Assembly (NCBI GenBank): GCA_963691705.1
Contig: OY829543.1
Span: 26,311,523-26,375,522 of the forward strand
Length of the DNA stretch: 64,000 nucleotides
Source of the DNA: Viola odorata
Lineage: Eukaryota; Streptophyta; Magnoliopsida; Malpighiales; Violaceae
Direction of reading: 5' to 3'
The translations under genes and the position numbers were made by a program. Below, piece by piece: positions 12,203 through 21,600 of this stretch (its first letter is position 1; each line of letters opens with the position of its first letter). A model generated the notes under the pieces. It worked only from the letters and a program-made list of their open reading frames with translations. It was not told where the DNA came from and searched no databases.

Positions 12203-15200
12203 TTATCGCGCCTGCTGCGCGCATGACTTCATGGTTTGCGAGGACTTGGCGCGGCATTCCTCACGGCTGGCGCGCCCTATCCGTGAGGTCTTCACGTGGA
12301 TACGAGTGAGAGCCCTCATGCTCGTATCATCTACTCCATCTTCAAATGGATTCGTTCTCGAATCTGCGCGATCCATTCCTTTGCGAATGTCACACAAAGT
12401 ACCTACATAGGAGAGATATGCATCAATACTATGGAAAAGGGTTGGAAAATAACTGAAAGGTAACTCAAAGCGATGATGTGAAAATAAGTCTGTAGACTTC
12501 AAAAGACAAGGAATTTTCTCCCATGGGCGAAGAGTAGGCTTGGGAATTATTACATGAAATAACCCTAAACCACCCTTCACTTAAGGCTTTGACCGCGGGC
12601 TTGAAGAGATTGGCTTGGAGAGCTAGCGCAAGGCCTCGGATGGCTTAGGCGTGGGGACTTCATGGGATGCTAGGGTTATCGCGCCTGGTGCGCGCATGAC
12701 TTCATGGTTTGCGAGGACTTGGCGCGGCATTCCTCACGGCTGGCGCGCCCTATCCGTGAGGTCTTCACGTGGATACGAGTGAGAGCCCTCATGCTCGTAT
12801 CATCTACTCCATCTTCAAATGGATTCGTTCTCGAATCTGCGCGATCCATTCCTTTGCGAATGTCACACAAAGTACCTACATAGGAGAGATATGCATCAAT
12901 ACTATGGAAAAGGGTTGGAAAATAACTGAAAGGTAACTCAAAGCGATGATGTGAAAATAAGTCTATAGACTTCTAAAGACAAGGAATTTTCTCCCATGGG
13001 CGAAGAGTAGGCTTGGGAATTATTACATGAAATAACCCTAAACTACCCTTCACTTAAGGCTTTGACCGCGGGCTTGAAGAGATTGGCTTGGAGAGCTAGC
13101 GCAAGGCCTCGGATGGCTTAGGCGTGGGGACTTCATGGGATGCTAGGGTTATCGCGCCTGGTGCGCGCATGACTTCATGGTTTCCGAGGACTTGGCGCGG
13201 CATTCCTCAAGGCTGGCGCGCCCTATCCGTGAGGTCTTCACGTGGATACGAGTGAGAGCCCTCATGCTCGTATCATCTACTCCATCTTCAAATGGATTCG
13301 TTCTCGAATCTGCGCGATCCATTCCTTTGCGAATGTCACACAAAGTACCTACATAGGAGAGATATGCATCAATACTATGGAAAAGGGTTGGAAAATAACT
13401 GAAAGGTAACTCAAAGCGATGATGTGAAAATAAGTCTGTAGACTTCTAAAGACAAGGAATTTTCTCCCATGGGTGAAGAGTAGGCTTGGGAATTATTACA
13501 TGAAATAACCCTAAACTACCCTTTACATAAGGCCTTGACCGCGGGCTTGAAGAGATTGGCTTGGAGAGCTAGCGCAAGGCCTCGGATGGCTTAGGCGCGG
13601 GGACTTCATGGGATGCTAGGGTTGGCGCGCCTGGTGCGCGCATGACTTCATGGTTTGCGAGGACTTGGCCCGACATTCCTCATGTCTTGCGCGGCCTATC
13701 CATGAGGTCTTCCCGTGGATACGAGTGAGAGCCCTCATGCTCGTATCATCTCCTCCCTCTTCAAATGGATTCGTCCTCGAATCTGCGCGCACCATTCCTT
13801 TGCGAATGTCACACATAGTACCTACATAGGAGAGATATGCATCAGTACTATGGAAAAGGGTTGAAAAATAACTGAAAGGTAACTCAAAGCGATGATGTGA
13901 AAATAAGTCTGTAGACTTCAAAAGGCAAGGAATTTTCACCCATGGGTGAAGAGTAGGCTTGGGAATTATTACATGAAATAACCCTAAACTACCCTTTACT
14001 TAAGGCCTTGACCGCGGGCTTGAAGAGATTGGCTTGGAGAGCTAGCGCAAGGCCTCGGATGGCTTAGGCGCGGGGACTTCATGGGATGCTAGGGTTGGCG
14101 CGCCTAGTGCGCGCATGTCTTCATGGTTTGCGAGGACTTGGCGCGACATTCCTCATGTCTTGCGCGGCCTATCCATGAGGTCTTGACGTGGATACGAGTG
14201 AGAGCCCTCATGCTAGTATCATCTCCTCCCTCTTCAAATGGATTTGTCCTCGAATCTGCGCGCTCCATTCCTTTGCGAATGTCACACAAAGTACCTACAT
14301 AGGAGAGATATGCATCAGCACTATGGAAAAGGGTTGGAAAATAACTGAAATGTAACTCAAAGCGATGATGTGAAAATAAGTCTGTAGACTTAAGAAGACA
14401 AGGAATTTTCTCCTATGGGGGAAGAGTAGGCTTGGGAATTATTACATGAAATAACCCTAAACCACCCTTCACTTAAGGCTTTGACCGCAGGCTTGAAGAG
14501 ATTGGCTTGGAGAGCTAGCGCAAGGCCTCGGATGGCTTAGGCGTGGGGACTTCATGGGATGCTAGGGTTGGCGCGCCTGGTGCGCGCATGACTTCATGGT
14601 TTGCGAGGACTTGGCGCGGCATTCCTCACGGCTACCGCGGCCTATCCGTGAGGTCTTCACGTGGATACGAGTGAGAGCCCTCATGCTCGTATCATCTACT
14701 CCCTCTTCAAATGGATTCGTTCTCGAATCTGCGCGCTCCATTCCTTTGCGAATGTCACACAAAGTACCTACATACAAGAGATATGCATCAGCACTATGGA
14801 AAAGGGTTGGAAAATAACTAAAAGGTAACTCAAAGCGATGATGTGAAAATAAGTCTGTAAACTTCAAAAGACAAGGAATTTTCTCCCATGGGCGAAGAGT
14901 AGGCTTGGGAATTATTACATGAAATAACCCTAAACCACCCTTCACTTAAGGCTTTGACCGCGGGCTTGAAGAGATTGGCTTGGAGAGCTAGCGCAAGGCC
15001 TCGGATGGCTTAGGCGTGGGGACTTCATGGGATGCTAGGGTTATCGCGCCTTGTGCGAGCATGACTTCATGGTTTGCGAGGACTTGGCGCGGCATTCGTC
15101 ACGGCTGCCGCGGCCTATCCGTGAGGTCTTCACGTGGATACGAGTGAGAGCCCTCATGCTAGTATCATCTCCTCCCTCTTCAAATGGATTTGTCCTCGAA

Positions 15201-15950
15201 TCTGCGCGCTCCATTCCTTTGCGAATGTCACACAAAGTACCTACATAGGAGAGATATGCATCAGCACTATGGAAAAGGGTTGGAAAATAACTGAAAGGTA
15301 ACTCAAAGCGATGATGTGAAAATAAGTCTGTAGACTTAAGAAGACAAGGAATTTTCTCCCATGGGCGAAGAGTAGGCTTGGGAATTATTACATGAAATAA
15401 CCCTAAACCACCCTTCACTTAAGGCTTTGACCGCGGGCTTGAAGAGATTGGCTTGGAGAGCTAGCGCAAGGCCTCGGATGGCTTAGGCGTGGGGACTTCA
15501 TGGGATGCTAGGGTTGGCGCGCCTGGTGCACGCATGACTTCATGGTTTGCGAGGACTTGGCGCGGCATTCCTCACGGCTGCCGCGGCCTATCCGTGAGGT
15601 CTTCACGTGGATACGAGTGAGAGCCATCATGCTCGTATCATCTACTCCCTCTTCAAATGGATTCGTTCTCGAATCTGCGCGCTCAATTCCTTTGCGAATG
15701 TCACACAAAGTACCTACATACAAGAGATATGCATCAGCACTATGGAAAAGGGTTGGAAAATAACTAAAAGGTAACTCAAAGCGATGATGTGAAAATAAGT
15801 CTGTAGACTTCAAAAGACAAGGAATTTCTCCCATGTGCGAAGAGTAGGCTTGGGAATTATTACATGAAATAACCCTAAACCACCCTTCACTTAAGGCTTT
15901 GACCGCGGGCTTGAAGAGATTCGCTTGGAGAGCTAGCGCAAGGCCTCGGA
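12203..15950. repeat. Satellite array, irregular 473-bp monomers upstream of EPRV copy 1
   Basis: Monomers begin near 12203, 12676, 13149, 13616, 14089, 14562, 15041 and 15508. The first three are near-identical copies of the TTATCGCGCC type, indicating recent local amplification. The last one carries the CCATCATGCTC variant and the ATTCGCTTGG variant (15919), which also precede EPRV copy 2. The array is broken inside the CTCGGA(A) motif at 15950 by the virus. Confidence 0.9.
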
Positions 15951-16012
15951 ACGTTACCTAAAATCTCCTGTGGTGCGAGTTAGGAAGAGTCAAAACCTCC
16001 TTACCCTTACCC
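15951..16012. repeat. EPRV copy 1 terminal direct repeat, left
   Basis: 62 bp identical to 24310-24371. The preceding GA also matches, so the match can be counted as 64 bp. It contains the last codons of ORF1. It is not an LTR: it is too short and lacks TG...CA ends. It represents terminal redundancy of the integrated linear genome. Confidence 0.9.
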
Positions 16013-16758
16013 CCTCCAGAAAGAGAGCTACTTGGCTCCGCTACCATTTCTAAACCGGATCGTCTTTGGATAAATGTGGAGTCATTTTGAGTGTGTTTAC
16101 GCAGCCATGTCCCATCATTTTGTTGTATATATAAATCTGGGTTCATTCCTTCTAAATTAAGAAGTTGATGAGGAGTATAGCTCTTGCCAGGTATATTAGA
16201 ATCTGGCTTTAAATATGAAGAAGATGGAGATGGAGGATCAAGCATCATATTAGGTCGTCTTGGATAAGGTCTGGTAGATTGAGAAGATAAAGGTCTAGAG
16301 ATAGTGGGTCTAGGATGAGAAGATGTAGGTCTGGCGATAGCGGGTCTAAACCTAGGAGGTTGATTAAAGTCGGGTCTTACTGCAGCTCCTCGTGCTCTTG
16401 GTCTAAATACGTATTGGTGATGATTAGTTCTATAAGCCGAAGTGTTACTGGGTGATGGTGTATTTTGATTTCTGTTGATTGTTTTATAAACTTTGTCTAT
16501 GGTTTTGTTTGTAGCTATAACCATATTTCTTAAAAGTTCTATCTTAATTAAATCTTCACTCCATAATGGAGTTCTGTCTGCTGATAATGGAATAGCATTA
16601 TCTCTTTCGTCATTACTATCTGGGTTTAGATCTTCGATATAAGCTTTATGCATAAATGTCAAGTGTGATACTAATTCTTCTTTAAGATGTTCTAAATCTG
16701 AGAGTCTATCTGTTCTTAATACAGCTAGACATGTGGCTAATTTATCCCAAATAGACAT
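15958..16758 (-). CDS. EPRV copy 1 ORF1: 266-aa Pro/Arg-rich protein of unknown function
   Basis: First ORF downstream of the predicted viral promoter. Residues 1-100 look helical and charged (starts MSIWDKLATC). Residues 100-175 are rich in Pro, Arg and Ser (repeated RP and PR), consistent with a disordered or nucleic-acid-binding segment. The C terminus has a Ser/Gly stretch and ends in HHRRF. Small ORF1/virion-associated proteins occur in this position in badnaviruses and tungroviruses, but no diagnostic motif was recognised, so the function is unknown. The start at 16758 is the first substantial ATG after the leader; one upstream mini-ORF (ATG TTT TAA) precedes it. The 3' end lies in the terminal repeat, and the stop is intact. 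It differs from copy 2 at residue 39 (Ala here, Ser there). Confidence 0.75.
   Translation of the reverse strand: MSIWDKLATCLAVLRTDRLSDLEHLKEELVSHLTFMHKAYIEDLNPDSNDERDNAIPLSADRTPLWSEDLIKIELLRNMVIATNKTIDKVYKTINRNQNTPSPSNTSAYRTNHHQYVFRPRARGAAVRPDFNQPPRFRPAIARPTSSHPRPTISRPLSSQSTRPYPRRPNMMLDPPSPSSSYLKPDSNIPGKSYTPHQLLNLEGMNPDLYIQQNDGTWLRKHTQNDSTFIQRRSGLEMVAEPSSSLSGGGKGKEVLTLPNSHHRRF
15996..16017 (-). promoter_or_regulatory. Candidate polypurine plus-strand primer site
   Basis: On the coding strand this is a purine-rich run interrupted only by two T residues: GGAGGGGGTAAGGG followed by TAAGGAGG. The terminal direct repeat begins inside it, at GGGTAAGGG. In Caulimoviridae plus-strand DNA is primed at purine-rich tracts, leaving a discontinuity with a short overlap. 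The coincidence of the integrated genome's end with this tract supports the assignment. Confidence 0.55.
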
Positions 16759-16846
16759 GATGCACGTATAGTGAGAAAGCAGAAATTTAAAACATTTAAG
16801 AAAGCTTTGAAAAAAAAACGTTGTATGAAACAGAAAGCGTATTAAA

Positions 16847-16852
16847 ACTTAC
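16847..16852 (-). promoter_or_regulatory. Candidate splice donor in the viral leader
   Basis: The coding strand reads ACT/GTAAGTTTT, a strong 5' splice-site match (GTAAGT). It lies about 95 nt before ORF1, with no ATG between the expected cap site and the donor. Paired with the acceptor just before ORF3 it would remove about 6.5 kb of the circularly permuted pregenome and make the ORF3 ATG the first AUG. Confidence 0.55.
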
Positions 16853-16912
16853 AGTGATATTGCTTAGGATATTTGAAAGCTTTTCTCAGTTTTTGTGATA
16901 ATTTTTTGAGAT

Positions 16913-16918
16913 TTTATT
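16913..16918 (-). promoter_or_regulatory. Candidate polyadenylation signal AATAAA of the viral pregenome
   Basis: AATAAA on the coding strand, about 35 nt downstream of the TATA box. Pararetroviruses place the signal just after the cap site, so that it is skipped on first passage and used on the second, giving a terminally redundant RNA. The spacing is short, so confidence is moderate. Confidence 0.4.
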
Positions 16919-16950
16919 TCTGATTCTGCCTCATAACTGAGGACTTCTTC

Positions 16951-16960
16951 CCTTTATATA
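16951..16960 (-). promoter_or_regulatory. Viral TATA box (TATATAAAGG)
   Basis: The coding strand reads CCCTATATAAAGGG, in the only sizeable gap between ORF3 and ORF1. Initiation would fall near 16,920-16,930. Upstream, three CGTGGCA motifs (17065-17071, 17128-17135 as ACGTGGCA, 17203-17209) resemble plant G-box/ABRE cores. Confidence 0.65.
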
Positions 16961-16982
16961 GGGATTACATGTCTAGCTGATT

Positions 16983-17363
16983 TCAAAATAAATTACATTT
17001 TTCTAAACTAAGAGATAAGGATCTTATCTCTTTTACAATCTTTCTTTTCTTTCTAAAAGTTGTCTGCCACGATCGTTTTAGTGCTTTGCCAGCTGGTGTC
17101 GGCAAAGGGTCTTGTCTTCTTTTTGTCTGCCACGTCTGTTTTGTCTGAGTAGTTGAAATCTTCAAACGTCTTTGTAGTCTTAATCTTTGTTGTCTTCTAG
17201 CTTGCCACGCGTTTCTCCTTCTTTGGATAAGTGATCCTTCTTGTCGTTTTCTAATGATTATTATTCTTCTCTCTGTAGTTTCACCTTGAGTACTGACTGC
17301 AAGGTAAAAGTCTCTCTTTCTTTTTTGTCCTTGTCTAGGTTCGTCTTTTGCAAAAGGAGTCAT
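16983..17363 (-). CDS. Doubtful 126-codon basic ORF in the viral promoter region
   Basis: An open frame starting MTPFAKDEPRQ, very rich in Arg, Lys and Gln, ends 22 bp before the TATA box. It is kept open in both viral copies, but these are near-identical so this says little. No domain is recognised. It occupies exactly the stretch expected to hold upstream promoter elements. It could be a small basic viral protein, but chance is more likely. Confidence 0.2.
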   Translation of the reverse strand: MTPFAKDEPRQGQKRKRDFYLAVSTQGETTERRIIIIRKRQEGSLIQRRRNAWQARRQQRLRLQRRLKISTTQTKQTWQTKRRQDPLPTPAGKALKRSWQTTFRKKRKIVKEIRSLSLSLEKCNLF

Positions 17364-17406
17364 GTTTGCAGTATTTTTCTTCTTTTTTTTTTCCTTTTTT
17401 TTTTTT

Positions 17407-18681
17407 TTATTTTCTTCCAAGCTCTGGATAGAGCTCTGTCATCATATCATTGTCATAGTCTGGGTCTGAGTTGGCTTGAGTATAGGATTCTCCTCCATCT
17501 TCATCGTCTGAGAAGTGGGATAGTCTTTCTAAGAGTTCTTCCTTCATCTTTCGTCTGGCTGCTCTTGCTGATGACTCTGCTTGAGATGGGTCTGATTGAA
17601 ACCTTGATTGTCCTCTAGGTTGAGGATTATCTATAATGGACTCTGATAATGTCTTTAGGACTGCGAATCTTGAGGCCTGTTCTTGTGGAAATCTTTTCCA
17701 CCATTTCACTTTGAATCGTCTGGTGAGTATTGGGTGTTGATCTTGCTCCGTCTTGTCTGTAATTTCATATTCCCAATATATAATCCATGGGATATGAAAC
17801 ATAAGAGTGAAACTCAGCGTCTTGGGTAAATATAAGTCTGGATATTTCTGAACAAAGGCTCCATGACCTTCTAGAACTGGGTCTGGAAAACATATCTCAT
17901 GAGCACCGAAATGATGCCACCATCTATGGAACCATATCGGAAAATTAACTGAGATGTTTCTGTCAAAATGGAAAAACCATGAGTGTCCTCCTGTCGAGTA
18001 TAGGAATGCATGGTGCCATGCCATCTGATAGTCATGATAATCAAAACCTTTAGGGAGAAAAGGTTGTGAAAATATTCTTTTTGTATAGGGGTTCATTTTC
18101 CAGTCTGTTGGGGTTAGGACTCTAAGGATTCTGCATTTCGAGTAGGAGTATCTGTCTGGTCTTGCTTCAGTAGATTCATGGGTAATCTCTACTGAATCAG
18201 TGTCTACCAAGATAAACTCATAAAAGTTTCTAGTTTTTTCTAGGTCTGCTGGGATGTAGTGAAAATCTTTTGGAAATAGGTTTGAGGTAATGGACCTTAA
18301 ATCTGATCCATATTCTGGTTCAATATACGCAATGTTCTTGGTGACAGGCTTGAGTATTGGGCCTGATTTGTCTTGGGCTTTTGTCTGGTATGTCTGGTTT
18401 TGTGGTCTTGGTATATTGCCTAAAACTGTTGATCTTTGGGATATTGAAGCTGGTGATCTAGGTGGTTGGACTTGTAGAGCTGATATAAGTCTAGGAGGAG
18501 TTCTTGGGCTTGTCATTCCTTGTAGGAACAGGCTTTGGTCTAATGTCTTTGAGGTAGGTGTCTGTGGTCTTGGAGTCTGTGGTCTCAGGTTGTCGAATCT
18601 GTTTGGTGAGTCTGGTATGCCTGATATTGTCATTGCATATGATGCCTTTGTCTTTTTCTTCGGATCCACTTTGGTCGTCAT
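17407..18681 (-). CDS. EPRV copy 1 ORF3: 424-aa Trp/His-rich protein of unknown function
   Basis: Begins MTTKVDPKKK and overlaps the 3' end of the polyprotein frame by 191 nt in another frame. This start is chosen over an in-frame ATG 132 nt upstream because a splice acceptor (CTACAG/G) lies 10 nt before it. Residues 1-115 are Pro/Thr/Ser/Gln-rich. Residues 138-335 form a compact aromatic domain with the conspicuous stretch FPIWFHRWWHHFG (247-259) and a second Trp cluster at 299-328. Residues 365-392 are charged and probably helical, and the C terminus (391-419) is strongly acidic. Position, size and predicted splicing match rice tungro bacilliform virus ORF4, also of unknown function. No translational transactivator motif was recognised. 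Confidence 0.8.
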   Translation of the reverse strand: MTTKVDPKKKTKASYAMTISGIPDSPNRFDNLRPQTPRPQTPTSKTLDQSLFLQGMTSPRTPPRLISALQVQPPRSPASISQRSTVLGNIPRPQNQTYQTKAQDKSGPILKPVTKNIAYIEPEYGSDLRSITSNLFPKDFHYIPADLEKTRNFYEFILVDTDSVEITHESTEARPDRYSYSKCRILRVLTPTDWKMNPYTKRIFSQPFLPKGFDYHDYQMAWHHAFLYSTGGHSWFFHFDRNISVNFPIWFHRWWHHFGAHEICFPDPVLEGHGAFVQKYPDLYLPKTLSFTLMFHIPWIIYWEYEITDKTEQDQHPILTRRFKVKWWKRFPQEQASRFAVLKTLSESIIDNPQPRGQSRFQSDPSQAESSARAARRKMKEELLERLSHFSDDEDGGESYTQANSDPDYDNDMMTELYPELGRK

Positions 18682-21600
18682 TTTTCTTCCCCTGTAGAAA
18701 TTCTCTGGATAGAAAGTCTGGTAAAGAGTTGTCTTTTCCTGAGATGTATTGTATTTCAAAATCAAAATTTGAAAGTAAAGCTTGCCATCTGGCAAAAATC
18801 TGTTTTGCAACAAGGTTTTTCACGTCCTTTTCTAAAACAAATTTTGCACTTTGACAATCAATTCTTAAAAGAAATTTTTTGTTGAAAACATCGTCTTGAA
18901 ATTTATTAATGCATAAAACAATGGCTAATATTTCCTTTTTTATTATTGAATAATTCTTTTGGGCTTCTATCCATAATCCTGAACAATATCTGATTAATTG
19001 CTCTTTCCCTTCAATTTTTTGCTTTAATATTCCTCCATATCCTATGTCTGAGGCATCCGTTTCTACAATTAGCTCTGCTAAAGGGTCTGGAATTCCTAAA
19101 CATGGGAGATTTTTAACCTTTTCTTTGATTATTTTTACTACTGCAGTGTGTTCTTCTGTCCACTCAGTAGGAGTCTTTTTTAATCTTGCATATAAAATTG
19201 AACAGGTTGATCTAAGGTCTTTTATAAAGTCTGAGACATAATTTAAACATCCAAGAAATCTTTGTAATTGAGTTTTATCTTTTATTTCGTCTGGGAATTT
19301 ATTAGCAAATTCTATTGATCTACTTATGGGACTAAACATTCCCTGATGGATGTTAAATCCTAAAAATCTTATATTAGTCTGACATAGTTTTAGTTTTGAT
19401 GCTGATACTACAAGTCCATTTTCCTTTAATACTCTTAAGAATTTGTTAAGGTGCTGAAAATGCTCAGTCACTGACTTCGAGAAGACTAGCACGTCGTCTA
19501 TGTATACTATGGTAAATTTAGTGTATGGGTTTAAGATATCATTCATCATCTTTTGAAATTCTGAGGGTGCATTTTTTAATCCAAAGGGCATTACATTCCA
19601 CTCGTAATGTCCTAATGGAACTGTAAAAGCTGTTTTATATCTATCTTCTTCCTTGATTTGTATTTGCCAAAATCCTGATTTCATATCAAATTTGGAAAAT
19701 ATTGTTGCTCCATGTAGTCTTTTTATTAAATCTCTTTTATTAGGTATAGGATACCTAATCCATCTGAGTGCCTTATTTAAGGGCTTGTAATTTATTACAA
19801 GTCTAGGTGCTCCTCTTTCTAGCTCAGCTTGGTTTTGTACATAAAAAGCTGCACATGACCACGGGGATTTACTGGGTCTTATTAATTTTTTATTTAATAA
19901 AGATTGTATTTCCTCTTTACAATATTCCATCAATTCTTTATTCATTTGTATGGGTCTTGCTCTGGTGGGAATATTCTTCTCATCAAAGTCCTTTTCGTAT
20001 GGTAAATCTATTACGTATTTCTTTCTATTCCAAAAAGCATTTGGAACTTCTGCACAAACTTCCTTTTCGAATTTTCCTTGAAACTCTTTAACTCTTTTTT
20101 GATTAAAAGGTGTTTGAATTTCTTCCTCTACTCTTTTATAGTTTATTTCTTTGGTAAGAAAGTGTATGTGTTTCCTTTTTTGTATTAGCATGATTTTCTT
20201 AGTTATAGAATAATCCCTTATGACATTTAAATCCTTTTGCCTAGGTTTTTCTATAAACCTAAAGCAAATGTCAGTTCCTTTTGCTTTAGTCCAAATTCCT
20301 TCATGTTCTACTCTGAATGGACAAATTTGGGCTAGGAATGGTGTTCCTAATATTACCTTCTGTCCTAAGTCTTTAGCAAGTATAAAAGGCTGTCTAAAAC
20401 AGAATCCCTTTTTACAGATGTATGCTTTGATAGTTTATACTTGATGTCTAATTTTTCCCAGTTTGCTGCGTATAATCGTTCTCTTGTTTTTTCATAATAT
20501 TGTGTAGGTATTAATCCTTCTTGTATACAGTTCTGGTCAGCACCAGAGTCTACTAGCGCTGTTACATTAATATGGAAATCGTTATCTATTTTTAGTTCTA
20601 TATTAACATGCCATTTTTGGAATTCTATTCTAGATATCACATTTAAATAGTGTTCTTCATCTATTCTTCCTAGAGCTTCGTTTTTTATTTCTTCATTTAA
20701 ATCATTTTCTTCTTCCTGATTTTCCTCTACGAATTCTTCAAGGTTCTTATTTTCTACCATATCCATTCTTAAATTTAATTGAATATTTTCCGTCTGTAAA
20801 GTTCTTACTTCTGCCTTAATTTTTCTAATTTCCTCTTTTAAATCCTGGATTGTTACTGCTGATTCTTGTTTAGAGAATCTACTTATTACTTCTTTCATAG
20901 TATACGGTTGTATAATTTTTGCTTTTTTGTCGCTATTAATTACTTCTTGGAGTTTTTCTAAATATTCTCTTTGTGTATCTGCGTCATTAACCTTTCCAAT
21001 TAGTTCCATTAGTAAGTCTGTTTCTTTAGTAATAACGTTGATTTGTTTATATGAGCAAGTACATATGTTATCCTCTTCTTCTTCTTCTTCTGAGTTTACT
21101 TCTTCTTCAGAAGTGTTTTCTTGTATTTCGTATATAGCTTCATTATTGCTACTTATAATTTCTTCATCTGTATCTGTCTCATTTAATAGTTGTACGAGTT
21201 CTTCCTTGAACTCTTCTTCACATTCTAAAGCTTGTATTTTTTCTTTCATTTTACATTCATTTTTGTAATGACCTGTTTTTCCACATTTATAACAGGTGGG
21301 TTGTCTGGTATTTGATTTTCTCTTTCCTTTATAATTATTATATCTTTTCTTGTGATATGTCTTTTTGTATGGTTTAAAAGGCTTTTCTTCACGTTTTTCT
21401 TTGTATTTAGATTTATACGGTTTCCTGTATTGCTTACTTTGTTTTTTATAACTTCTTGATGGGGCTCTAATGGTTTCGTATCCATATTGAGAGCAGAAAG
21501 ATCCCAATTCTTTCCTTCCCAATAACTTATCACTTTTTAGCTTTGCTTTCAATTTCAGGTCTGTACAGAGGGATAGTCCTACTGTATTTATATGGGCTAT

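Larger units (their letters stand above)
16759..17406 (-). promoter_or_regulatory. EPRV copy 1 large intergenic region (promoter and leader)
   Basis: 648 bp between ORF3 and ORF1. In the coding direction it holds a poly(A) run of 14 A, GG and 10 A right after the ORF3 stop, three CGTGGCA motifs, the TATA box, an AATAAA, the splice donor and one mini-ORF. No TGGTATCAGAGC-type initiator-Met tRNA primer site was found by eye in this region. Confidence 0.6.

Noticed and set aside
459..12580. Minus-strand frames of 96-136 codons in most satellite monomers (MKGGLGLFHV... type), and plus-strand frames of about 73 codons
   Set aside because: They repeat once per 473-bp monomer, start at different Met codons, are frameshifted or truncated in several monomers, and overlap on both strands. 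They are best explained by tandem amplification of a retrotransposon 3' end rather than a gene family.
17637..17652. TATCAGAG-containing sequence on the coding strand as a tRNA-Met primer site
   Set aside because: It matches only the core octamer and lies inside ORF3 far from the leader.
18682..18813. Longer ORF3 starting at an upstream in-frame ATG (18813; 29368 in copy 2)
   Set aside because: The extra 44 residues lie within the RNase H/C-terminal coding part of the polyprotein and upstream of the splice acceptor. The ATG at 18681 fits the predicted spliced mRNA better.
18290..18854. Plus-strand open frames inside the viral region (for example 18290-18697, 18558-18854, 19807-20091, 20927-21268)
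   Set aside because: They lie antisense to the polyprotein and ORF3 and have no recognisable features.
21246..21533. 95-codon minus-strand frame under the zinc-knuckle region (also 31802-32089)
   Set aside because: Out-of-frame overlap with the intact polyprotein. Lys/Asn-rich because of the AT-rich, Lys-rich coding there.
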